Of a DNA stretch of 64,000 nt, positions 46,501-56,200 are shown piece by piece. The notes beneath the pieces are model-generated. The model did not search any database. It was not told the origin of the DNA and saw only the letters and a program-made list of their open reading frames with translations. Location: the NCBI GenBank assembly GCA_038502055.1, contig JAXRKN010000045.1, positions 9,599,501 to 9,663,500 on the forward strand, read 5' to 3'. The stretch's first letter is position 1, and each line of letters opens with the position of its first letter. Source of the DNA: Tanytarsus gracilentus. Lineage: Eukaryota > Arthropoda > Insecta > Diptera > Chironomidae. The position numbers were made by a program, and so were the translations under genes.

Positions 46501-47215
46501 TAAATTTTTTGTCGCTCTTGGAATTTTTTCTCTCTTCATCTGTTTGGTTTTAGCAAATAAGTTAATCAATAAAATTTAGTGGCATCATTTTTTCTCCATC
46601 TCCCTCTAACCATATTTTTGTGGCATAATAAAAACCTGTCGAAATGGACACTGTCGAGGTTTTGGTCGGTAGAAGCGCATTTTTGATTAATTTTGAATTA
46701 AAATTTAGAATTTTGTCACTTTACTAAAGTATTTAATTGGATTAAGATTTAAAAGTTAAAATTATTGAAAATTCCGTTATTAAATTTAAAATTTTTGAAA
46801 ATTCCGTTATTAAATTTAATAATTTTAACTCAAAATCTCGACAGACAAACCCAAAAATTTTTGTCGATCGTGATCACACCCCTAAATTATTAGAAAAAAA
46901 CGTCAGTCGCCGATATATATGGCATTATCGATGGATATATTTTAAACACATCATGAGATGTTAAAGAGATGGAAATCAGCTACTGTTTTATGTATAAATA
47001 TTTAATTAGTTTTAATTGATGCGATCGATCGGTGGCTGCGACTCGTTAGTGGAGTGAAAAATTTATCGTTATATGCGACGGCGAGTCGCGGTGTTATCAT
47101 TCCATCCATAAATCTATGTATAAATCTTACCTATGAAGTGACTCGATTGAACACTTTTAAGTCTCGCTACCAGCAGCAAGAGCAGATAGTATGATATCCT
47201 TCGTATCACGACCAT
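27391..47215 (-). CDS. cv-2: Crossveinless 2 / BMPER: secreted BMP-binding modulator (7 coding exons)
   Basis: Minus-strand join of 47215-47131, 45474-45368, 38232-38136, 38078-37902, 29251-29039, 28840-28599 and 28533-27391; 687 residues, close to vertebrate BMPER (about 685). Known role: CV-2 binds BMP ligands through its VWC domains, binds heparan sulfate proteoglycans and tunes BMP signalling, for instance in fly crossvein formation. Seen domains: signal peptide 1-24, VWC1 about 40-96, VWC2 98-155, VWC3 157-217, VWC4 229-288, VWC5 299-357, VWD from 363 (CTVFGDPHYKTFDG) to about 510, a C8-like cysteine region to about 625, then a basic His/Gln-rich tail (624-687). The GDPH motif (367-370), at which family members are cleaved between Asp and Pro, is intact. 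No trypsin-inhibitor-like domain follows, unlike vertebrate BMPER. All splice sites and phases agree. Introns reach 8.65 and 7.1 kb. Confidence 0.96.
28599..28840 (-). CDS. cv-2: cv-2 exon 6: VWC4 and start of VWC5
   Basis: The end of codon 227, then residues 228-307. CLINGEYF..CTVCTC..CPVLDC..GECCPFC is a complete VWC domain. VCTYKGITYQ begins VWC5, which is finished in exon 7 across a 65-bp phase 0 intron. Acceptor tctcttttag, donor gtatat. Confidence 0.96.
29039..29251 (-). CDS. cv-2: cv-2 exon 5: VWC3
   Basis: The end of codon 156, residues 157-226, and the first base of codon 227. CRLNGQTILEG..CVKCRCNGKRLTC..CPVLQC..GSCCKKC is one whole VWC domain, followed by a basic linker (RKKRNNYTPR). 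Both introns are in phase 1, so the exon is a symmetric single-domain module. Confidence 0.95.
29252..35181. other. cv-2 intron 4, part between exon 5 and the hAT-like MITE
   Basis: About 5.9 kb of AT-rich intron. Short open frames occur on both strands but none has a domain or splice context. It contains near-palindromes at 31085-31104 and 31165-31184 and a 39/40-bp tandem duplication at 34342-34438. No nested gene was recognised. Confidence 0.75.
34342..34438 (+). repeat. 39/40-bp tandem duplication
   Basis: The unit aaatttattttcttaacag + ttttttaatatttaaaattt is repeated twice with few changes, plus a partial third copy ending cttaacgg. Confidence 0.85.
35182..35457. mobile_element. 276-bp hAT-like MITE carrying a minisatellite
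   Basis: The left end CAAGGGCTGAGAACAT (35182-35197) matches the reverse complement of the right end, CCAGGGCTGAGAACAT (35442-35457), at 15 of 16 positions. The 8-bp target duplication and ends beginning CAAGGG/CCAGGG fit the hAT superfamily. The interior holds an array of 10-bp gccc-rich units, a short AT-rich segment and a further copy of the unit before the right end. It has no coding capacity for a transposase, so it is non-autonomous. Confidence 0.87.
35211..35318 (+). repeat. 10-bp minisatellite, unit cccgtcaagg, 11 copies
   Basis: Eleven head-to-tail 10-mers of the form ccc(g/c)(t/c)(c/g)aagg. The order cccgccaagg, cccctgaagg is seen at 35221 and again at 35281, giving a 60-bp higher-order period. 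It is far richer in G+C than its surroundings. Two more unit copies lie at about 35415-35431. Confidence 0.93.
35458..37901. other. cv-2 intron 4, part between the MITE and exon 4
   Basis: AT-rich intron sequence. A 141-codon minus-strand frame at 36321-36746 has no recognisable domain, a composition like the surrounding DNA and no suitable splice context. It is treated as chance. Confidence 0.7.
37902..38078 (-). CDS. cv-2: cv-2 exon 4: VWC2
   Basis: The end of codon 97, residues 98-155, and the first base of codon 156. CTYKGSVRQSGNEW..CSHFKC..CYTPCKHP..DQCCQSC is exactly one VWC domain between two phase 1 introns. Donor gtgagt, acceptor aacttcaag. The intron separating it from exon 3 is 57 bp. 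Confidence 0.95.
38136..38232 (-). CDS. cv-2: cv-2 exon 3: second half of VWC1
   Basis: Residues 65-96 and the first base of codon 97: SGYIECEKDSCPAVDDC, then GSCCDKC, the C-terminal half of VWC1. The acceptor tttatttccag is in phase 0 and joins CRCICQ-type exon 2 sequence exactly inside the domain. Confidence 0.95.
38233..41123. other. cv-2 intron 2, part before the fold-back element
   Basis: AT-rich intron. Overlapping short frames on both strands around 39817-40092 and 38671-38952 look like chance. No motif or RNA gene was seen. Confidence 0.72.
41118..42064. repeat. Candidate 6-bp target duplication CTGCAA flanking the fold-back element
   Basis: CTGCAA at 41118-41123 and 42059-42064 directly borders the inverted-repeat ends (CGTGTCAATAAAG inward on both sides). 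Confidence 0.6.
41124..42058. mobile_element. 935-bp fold-back element with long inverted arms
   Basis: The left arm (about 41124-41492) and right arm (about 41690-42058) are inverted copies with few mismatches, starting CGTGTCAATAAAGTAAGGCG at each end. They share landmarks such as ggcgggcc, ctatttgcgacacc and aaatcta/tagattt near the inner ends. The roughly 197-bp middle is AT-rich and unique. The similar 70 to 78-codon frames in the two arms exist only because the arms are copies. No transposase is encoded. The long arms resemble Foldback/long-TIR MITE families; the superfamily is not assigned. Confidence 0.88.
42059..45367. other. cv-2 intron 2, part between the fold-back element and exon 2
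   Basis: AT-rich intron. A good-looking minus-strand donor (gtaagaga, near 44393) has no matching acceptor exon with coding content, so it is left out. No other feature was seen. Confidence 0.72.
45368..45474 (-). CDS. cv-2: cv-2 exon 2: N-terminal segment and first half of VWC1
   Basis: The end of codon 29, then residues 30-64: DPLPGGNRWTCSNEGEE, then NCFRCICQ. The residues before the first Cys (about 25-39) correspond to the position of the N-terminal clip that contacts BMP in vertebrate CV-2 (family knowledge). Acceptor ctatttctag, donor gtaaga. Confidence 0.94.
45475..47130. other. cv-2 intron 1 (1656 bp)
   Basis: A phase 1 intron between the signal-peptide exon and exon 2. It contains a 30-bp tandem duplication at 46757-46826 and no coding signal. 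Confidence 0.82.
46757..46826 (+). repeat. 30-bp AT-rich tandem duplication
   Basis: The word tttgaaaattccgttattaaa and its neighbourhood recur with a 30-bp period, about 2.3 copies, the first slightly diverged. Confidence 0.8.
47131..47215 (-). CDS. cv-2: cv-2 exon 1: start codon and signal peptide
   Basis: ATG at 47215-47213. Residues 1-28 read MVVIRRISYYLLLLLVARLK then SVQSSHFI, and one further base opens Gly 29. The basic start, the Leu-rich core and a small-residue cleavage region near SVQS are those of a secretory signal peptide. The donor gtaaga at 47130 is in phase 1 and fits exon 2 exactly (G|GC). There is no long open frame here, so homology-free gene finding could easily miss it. 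Confidence 0.9.
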
Positions 47216-47266
47216 TTCTTTTAATATTCTGTGTAAATGTGGTTTGTGCTGGTTACAATTTACTGC
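47216..47266 (-). other. cv-2 5' UTR segment of exon 1
   Basis: A minus-strand acceptor with a purine-free tract (ttcttctttatcattgcag, AG at 47268-47267) lies 51 bp before the ATG. This implies at least one upstream non-coding exon. Confidence 0.65.
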
Positions 47267-50200
47267 CTGCAATGATAAAGAAGAAAGAAGAAAAATGAGT
47301 TTAGCGAACTTTCAAGTATATGAGAGCTAGTGAAAAAGTGCAACTTGCTTGCGGGAGCGTCAGATGGAGAATATGTGAGTCTGTGATTTTATGAACAAAT
47401 TGCTGCCATAAATGCATAGTAGAGAAACAGATTTGGATTACATCAAAGCTGATGGTTTGAAAAAATTCATAAAACTTTCGACTTAACGGTCGGAAAAAAT
47501 TTAAATTTTTAAAAATGTCAAATTTCAACACCCTTTCACCATCAATTTGCATATTTTACACATTTCCGCAACTCAAAATGCTCTTAAACTTTTAACTCCT
47601 CTCTAACTTATGCTTTCACTCCAGTTCTGAACGAGACAGAAGGAAAATGTCTCTCGTATGTCTCCCATAACTTATACTTTATGACGACGTCTGTTATGAT
47701 GAATACATTGTTAATTTGCGCGTCTATGTTATGCAAATTTCTCCTCTCCGACAGACAGCGTTGTACTGCTGTCTAAAAGACATGACATGAAAAAAAACTT
47801 TTTTCCTTCTCTTTAAATTGAAATTATTGTACGGTAATAATGGGTAATTGTTATTCAGAATTTGTTGCTTTTCTGTTGAGCGCTCGGTGATTTTATTTGA
47901 CGCTTGTTGAAGGCTACTATGATGTGCGTGTCATAAAATAAAATTGTAGTTACTGAAAGACCATTTTTAATGCAGTTGTAAATCAAACTTAAAAAAATTT
48001 AAGCTTTGACTATAAAATATCAAAAATCCCTCTCAAATTTTCAAGGAGCAACCGTAAAATATTTTATTGCATTTTCATCCGTCGATAATTTTATAAAGCT
48101 CAATCATAATTTTTTAGCATTTAAGCTTGTTACGCATCATAAACTATCCTCGAAAAAATATCTCTCTTGACAAAAACAATAAAAAATTTAAACTGAATTT
48201 ATTTAGGAAAAAATTATTTTTTTTATCACGCGAAACTCTTTTAAAAATCGCATCAAAGCCGATAATAAATGGATTTTTTGTTGTTGAGTGTAATAAAATT
48301 TTTGCAACACTAGAAGAAAAGTTTATTTTTATTGTGTAAATGTAAGAAAAATTATTATTGCGGAAAATTCGCAAATGGGCGAAAAAATTACTACTTTTCG
48401 TTACATTTCATTGCGATATGGTGATAAGAGAGCAATAGTAAGAAGGAAAATGTAAGTTTTACATGATCTTGGCAACGTTCAGAGTTTCTCCTACCATATC
48501 GACACATTACAAGCTAAATTATACTCGATCCAGCAGCGATAAGAACTGAGAGATTCTATTGCAATAAAACAAGCACAATTTTTATGACTTTCAGGCGCTC
48601 CTTTCTCTCACTCGCTCCATTTGACTTTTGCAGTGGAAGTCAATAAAAATTATGTGCACTAAAAACCAGCAAATTTTAATATCTTTAGATGATTTAGTAG
48701 CGCCATGTAGTTTCAAGGGATGGAAACTTGTAAATTTTAAGTTTAAAAAATTTAAAATTTTTAACGGTTAAATTAAATTCGAAAAAATTGTTGGAAATTT
48801 TTTAAATCTCAAAGCAACCAATTTTTTTTTATTTCAATTTTATTGAATGACGTAAATCACTTTTTATCCAAAAAACCCAATTTCACCTTTCATCTTCGCT
48901 CTTTAATATCGCGCCCACAAATCACTTCATTAAATTGCATTAAAGCCTCATTAAACGATCATCAGCTCTAAACTCAATCAGGTGTGAAAATGAAAACGAA
49001 AATTAATTTTTTCTTCTTCATGTGTAAGCTGCAACAACATCAAAGCGATAGGTGAGTATTTTCTGCACTTTTATTACACAGATGCTCTCTTTATCGCGCT
49101 TAGATAAACAAACGTTTGCGAGAAATTCTGCAGATGCGCGTCAATTTTTAAGAAAGAAAATGAGAGATTAAGCGGAGCTTTGATCGTGAAATTGCGAGTT
49201 TCTTTTTGTTTTCAAGGACACGTCGCTTGGATGCTTTACGAGATTAAACAAACCATTCTTCATGCATTTTTTTGCCAAATCATCAACTTCATTTACATTG
49301 AGTTGTTGCGAGAATGAATTTTTAAAAAATTCACGGTTTTATTTTTTAACCTCTAAAATTTATTTTCCAAAAAAAAGAAACAATAAAATATTTTTCTCAT
49401 TCCACTAATTTTCCATTAGCGCCTCAATGATATTATTAAATACAAACTTGCTGTCGATATACAAAGAACTTTCATTGTTCTCTCCATCCATGAGAGATTT
49501 GAGTTAAAAAGTTGGACAAATATACACAAATGACCTCTCAAGTCTTCAATTAGGAATTTATTTTTTTTCGGGAGAGAGAATGCTAATTATATTCATTTTC
49601 ATGGGCCATGGCAACCACACGCTTCCCAGAATTTTTTCTCCTTACATCATTTTCATCTTCGAGCGCCATTTGGCATTTCAAGCGATAAATATACTAATTG
49701 AGAGAAATTGTGGCAAATTATTGGGGGATTTTTAATCCCATTAAAAGATGAATTTTTTTTCGTGTTCATCATTAGCTGACTCATGAGAACTTCCTCGTAA
49801 ATTTTAAGTCTTTACGTTGAACTCGCGCGTGAGTCATCGTGAAGCAGATTTTTTTTTGAATAAAGAAAGAGAAAAATGTGTAATAGAAGGTTTTTTTGTT
49901 GGCACGGCGACAAAACGTCATAAAAATGTTGAGTGACTATCACCATCATCGGCAGACTTTTCTCCGCTGTAGATTTTATTTTGAGACAATTAAGGGTCAA
50001 AATTTTATAAAATTTCAACTGTTTTTGAATAATTTAATAAAAATATCATAATATCTTGATCCCAAACTGTCTTTAAACCTCATGCAAGTATGAAACATGT
50101 CTTTTTAATGAAACACTCGTAACACCTTTGCATATCAGACACTAAAGCGTATTCACAATCTCTCTCTCTCACTCTCTGTCGGAGATATGACGAAATCTGA

Positions 50201-53200
50201 TTTCTTTTGCGCTCGACAATTATTCTTATACAATATTAGCACATGTCAAATAGCTTGAACACGCTTTGATATCTCCCCATTTTTATTCTCATTGCATTGT
50301 TTGCAACTCATAAATATGCTTGATTTGATTAAGTCGCACCATAAAGTTAATTTTTTTTAAATTTATTATGACGCGGCGTGTGTTGATATTTTGAAAAGAT
50401 TAATATTGACAGTCTTGTAGATGTTGAAATTTATGGAAATTCAAAACTGCTACAATCTGCAAGAACTGCTAGAAAATCTAAATAATTTTTTTCTCTCAAC
50501 TTAAAAGCAATTGAAAATTAAATTCATAAGCGTTCTTCATGTGAACACAAACGCAGGCAGCGCAGACGAGGCATTTCATAAATTTCATGTAAAATAGAAT
50601 TGCCAAATGAATAATTTATTTCCCTCAACACAAATTGAATGTCAATTTTTTTTCTCTTCCTTCTCGAGAGAAAATTTCAGTTTCATTATTTAGCTTCGTG
50701 TATGGCTTAAGAGAAAACTTATTATGTGTGTGGCGCATAAATGAGCGATCACATATATTTCGAATAAAAATTCAGCACAAAATAAATAACAATAAAAATA
50801 TTATTATTGGCTTGTTTTAAAGTCGTTAATTGAAATACGATCTGCTGATTTTAGCTTTGCTTTCTATAAGCTTTGTGCATGTGAGACTCACAGAATTGAG
50901 CACACGAGATTCAGAAACTCTAGGTAGCACTTTGAAGGTTCTTTTGACGTTAAAATTTAAATGATTTTATTTGAGTTCTGTAATTTTAATTCGTTGTCCC
51001 TTAATTTAAAAATGAACCCCAAGATAATATTTAACTCAAGTGACAAATCGATTGTTTGTAAATAAATTAAAAAAGACAATTTGATATTTTTTGCGTGTGT
51101 GTTTGTGTCAATTTATGAATGAAAAACGCCTCATTATAAATTTAATGATTGCATACGTCCAGTAGTAGCTGTCTGATAAATTCTAAGAAATTTTAATGCT
51201 TTACAAATTTAATGAGTCTACAAAAATTTTCCTCAAGCTATATTGCGAACACACAAAAGAGATTGAAAGTGATATAATGTAAAATTGCTTATTGTGCGGT
51301 GTGATTAATGCAATGTAATCAATCGATTGCCTTTAATGATCTACTTAATTATAATTGTTACAATTAATTCGAATTATTAAAAATTTCTCAACTTTTTTTT
51401 ATAAAAATCACGGCAAAATATCAAATTTATTGGACTAAAGATTTTGATATAAATAAGAACATAATTTCTATTTCTAATGCGGAAAACGCGTTCGCCTTTC
51501 AGCTAAAGAAATGTGCGTGATTTGCATATGAAAACAACTTCCTTCATCCACCCTCTCTCTCACTAAAATATTCAACTTTATTATTGGCAACATTTAATCC
51601 ACAAAATTGTGTGACTATTTTTAGAGTTTAGGAAATTATGAATCGACAAAAAATCCCTCGAGAAAGAATTACCCAAGTGATTTATATTGAAATTCATCTC
51701 CGCATTATCCACTAAAAAATTGTTTTTGTATTTTTTTTTCAACCCCTCTTGTTTCTGTGTTCAGCAATGATTGTTGAATTTTTTTACTACTTTTGGAGAA
51801 AGATTGTATGAAGAAATTTTCTTTTTGAGAATGAAATAGTGCAGAGAGATAACGAATGTAGTGGGCGAAGGGTAAAGGTCAAAAAAATTGGAAAAATTAC
51901 AAAATTTATTAAATTCAATTTTTTAAATTTTTAAAGTTCAGAAATTGGTTTTTTTAATTTTTTGAAATAAAAATTAGATTTTCTCAATCTTAAACAATTT
52001 TCGGCAAATCCCCACATTCCTCTCCAATGAACCTTCAAAGATTTTCGTCTCCCTTTCAATTGGCTTGTATCAAAGCTCTCTAGCTCAGCGAGAAATGATG
52101 ATGATGAGAGCACTCCAAAATGAAAAGCCACCCACATTCCGAAATTGATGGATCTTGACATGAATGAAAATAAGCATGAAACAATTGAGTGGAGAAGAAA
52201 AAGTTCTGATAAAAATAGTTTTTTTTTCTTGTTGACGAAGAAAAGTCGCTCGAGATTGTTTGGATAGTTTCTGCTCATTAAGCTCTCTTACTTCGCAAAC
52301 TATATAACGTCACGCATAAATTATCAACGCAACACAGCGACGAGAAAAGTTTTTTGCTAAACCACAAAAAAGCGGATATTCAAATCAACTTTCAGTCACC
52401 CAGAACTGTCTAGTTCTCTCGCGCCCATATTAGCAATATTTCGTCATAAAATTTACTTTATAAATTTTTTTTTATTGATTTTGGTATTTCACTATTGTGT
52501 GCAACGTTTCATTCACAATGATAAATTCCTAATTGCGTGTGGAATGTTGGCAAATATGGAACAATAGAAGATTTTTTGGAGATGAATAGAAATCGTCATA
52601 AAAAAATAGCGTCAGGTGTTGAGGTTTCGAGGAATTTAACGATTTGATAAAATAAAATTCTTTTGTCGATGGAACCGGAGATTTTTGGATTTTGCGAGAT
52701 TTTCTTTGAAAGTTCAAAAATTTTATTTATTTTTAAAAATTTCGTAATTTCCAGCTTTTGCTCTTTCTAATGAAATCATCAATATAAGTTTTGACGCTAA
52801 TTCCCTCAGCGGTCATATAAATGATTTTGGTGAATATTTTATCAAATTATCAGCTCACAAAGAGGTAAAACTTTATGATAATCGCATTAAATTTATAATT
52901 TTGTGACATTCTGTTCTGCATTAGCATTTATGGACTTTTCGGCTCCACGAAATGATTTATTGATTCTGTTTTAAAAAAGAGCAAAAAAAAGTTGCGTAAA
53001 TTCTAATTTTAGCTCAAAAGTGCACTTACGTCACTCTAAATAACTTCCTAGAAATATAATTATACAGCTATAATTTAATTAATTCATAATCCATGCACTT
53101 GTCATCCCGTCGTGCCATTTTTATCTCAAACTGTCGCAGATTTTCCAATCGACTTGTAATTGAGACATGAAATTTTTTTGTGTCGTGAGCAACAATGTAG

Positions 53201-56200
53201 AGACTTATTTTAATTGACTTAAGTATAACCCACAATGAGTGATCATGTGATCTGCAGGTGAGAAAAAATTTAAGAAATTTAATCTGCCGACATACTGCAC
53301 ATGCACGCAAAAAAATTGGCATTCATTAAATACTTCTAGGTTGTCAATTAGAAATTCATAATTTCCACTCGATTGACTTTTTTCCCAATTGGGTTTGAAA
53401 TTAATTAATTTTCCTACATGTGCAACAATGTTTGCACGCTAGAATAATATTTTATTTTCTGCGATCATAAAATGAAGAAAAAAGTCAAACAAACGAGTTT
53501 AAGCGAGGAAAAATATTTTATCGAAATCAATCAAAACGTTTGAGATTAAGCAGATTAAAAAAGAGTTTTGTGTACTTGAGAAATTAATGAGATTTTTATT
53601 TGCAAAGATGTAAAAGATATTTGTCATGAACGTGGACAACTTAAAGTCGACTGCAACAAAGTAAAGTTTTACGAGGTGAAATTTAATTAAACGTGATTTA
53701 ATATTTTTGTCATTAAAAATAGAAATTTTAAGAAGATCTCTAAAAAAATCAAGGAAGTTTCTCACTCAATAAACCCATAACTTTTATACTTTTTTAAATC
53801 AAATAAATATTTTCACTCAATATCTCAAAGCGCTAATGACGAGATTCCTCTTCGATATATTTTTATTGCAATTTCATTGGAAATAATCGAGTTAAAGTTT
53901 TTGCGCTGACACATTTTTAAGAGAGAAGAATTTATCATCATGTGCAATGTGAAAAGATCGACACTTAGTCACTAAAGCTTATTTTTTTGATTGATTAAAT
54001 GTTTATTTAAAAATGTTGGAGTTTTTGGAGTGGCTTTTATGGGATGTTTTTTAGCAAGTCATTATTACATAATTTGAAGTGGTTTATTTTTAGGAAAATT
54101 TCTAACAAAAAATATTTTGTTGGATTTAAAGAAATATATAAAGATTTTTGAGCTAATTTTTGTTAACTAATTTAAAGATTCAAATTTTCAAAATACGTTG
54201 AATTTCACCAGAGGAAAAAAGTTTATTTCATAATAATTGTAAGAATAAAATCATTTTAACATTTAAAGAAATTTTCAAATTGAAATCACAATTAATTTAA
54301 TAAATAAAACTTTTCTTACCTTTCACAATTATTTTTCGCTTTTTTGCTTCGCTCAATTAAAATTATTTAAATAATTTATTACAATTTTCATCTTCTCTAT
54401 TGTGGGATAGTTTTTATATTTTTTTAAGTTCTTTCAATTAATTGAACTTGCATTCCACTCTCAATTATCTCACGCACGCGATAAATTATTTTGTCGTTGC
54501 AACTTTTTCTTCTATTTTATTATATTTCATTTTCGCTTCTGTTTTTTTTTCTCTAGCCTTTCGCTCTTTGCCTGCCTCAACACACAACAATCTGATCTTC
54601 AGTCATATCAGTCGCAATAACTTATAAAATTTTTTCTCTCTGCCATTTTTCACGGAGAGTGTCTGAAATATTTTTTATTTCTTCGATCGCGCAAAACCGG
54701 AGGATTTTTTTTGAAAAAGAATTTTCCGAAAAAGTGAAAAATTCGATTTTTTTTCTCTCACTCGATTATTTATAGATTAATGAACTCTCCTCGTCTACGA
54801 CTACGAGCTTGTCTCTGATTGAAAATTAATAAAAATTATTATTATTTGTCGCACACACAACACATTCCACGGTCACATTAGTCGCTATTTTTTAATCCGC
54901 TTATTTTTCGTCGTCCGGAATAAAAAAAAGTTTTTTTATCATGAGAAAAATGCACATGAAATTTTTGGTATTTTTAAGAAAATAAAAAACAATTATGGCA
55001 ACGATGTGACGAGACACATCATCTGAGAGTGATTTCTTAATTTTTAATTATTGAAATCACTGATCCGTGTCCAGTTGACTATTTTAACCGATTACGCGAT
55101 AACGACTTTTCTCACTTTTATAAATTTTTTTCTCTCTCGGTGTGAATTAAAAATTTAATTTTTCTTAAATTTTGTAATCACTTAAAAAAATTAATTAAGC
55201 GCCACACTTCGCATAACTCTTCAATGATGAAAGAAAGCGGACACACATAATTCGAAATAAATATATTTTTTCTCCTCTTCAGTGGCCGCAGCAGCTTCGA
55301 GAGGCATTTGAAAGAAAACTAAAGTGAATAAATACAGAAAAATACTTTTTATATTCCCCACTGTCTATTTTTCTTCCACTGAGCGTAAAGAAACTGTAAA
55401 ATATAGTCGAGAGAGGTTTTTTAGTGGTGATTGTGTCGACTATTTGTCGTTGTGTGTGCCAGCACAGAGAGCGAGCGTAGAGCATGAGTGTATGGATGGA
55501 AGGAAGAAAAGCTCTTCTGCATATAAATAAATTCAATGAAACAAACGCATTTTTTTCGTGGTATCCTGCACTTGCCACTCCTTTCTATGTGTTTTATTAG
55601 ACTCAAATTATTACCAAAAAAAATTTAAATCTAGGCAATTTGCATGCTAACACAATTCAGGTAGAGAAATTAGCACACACAAATACTTTTAAAGAGATAT
55701 TTTATTATCAAGTTCAAAGTGACTTAAACAGGTGCTTTGCCTTTCTCTGCGTCGCGGCTCCCCCAAATGAGCATTTTAATAACTCTTTGCAAATCAGAGA
55801 GATACACTCGTACTTGAGAGAGCTAAATGAGAGGAATCGTTAGTTGATGATACACAAGCACAACTTTTTTTTGAATGCGTCTGTGATCAATATCAGTGGA
55901 AAGAAAAGAGAATTCTCTTCGGCAAAAATTAATGATCGACATCTCAATGTAAGCGGGAAAGTTGGTTGATTTTTAAAAATAATTATAATTTACTTAATTA
56001 AAAAAAATCTTATAATTTTATAATCGAATTTTGTAAATATAGGATTCGAACCTAAATTTTGAATTTTTTATCAATTTTTTCAATTTTATTTTAAATAATT
56101 CTAATTAATTTTTAAACTGCTTTGAAATAATTTTAATGTTTTAAATAAATTTTTATTTTAACTTGCTGATGAGAATTTAAATTTTCCCTTGAAAACGTTA

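Noticed and set aside
47191..47298. Plus-strand 35-codon frame beginning MISFVSRPFLLIFCVNVVCAG that looks like a small secreted peptide
   Set aside because: It lies antisense to the cv-2 signal-peptide exon, which has matching splice sites and phase on the other strand. The hydrophobic look is a by-product of that exon.
56042..56052. ggattcgaacc, the complement of a tRNA B-box / T-loop
   Set aside because: On the minus strand no A-box, acceptor stem or anticodon arm can be folded around it. An isolated match.
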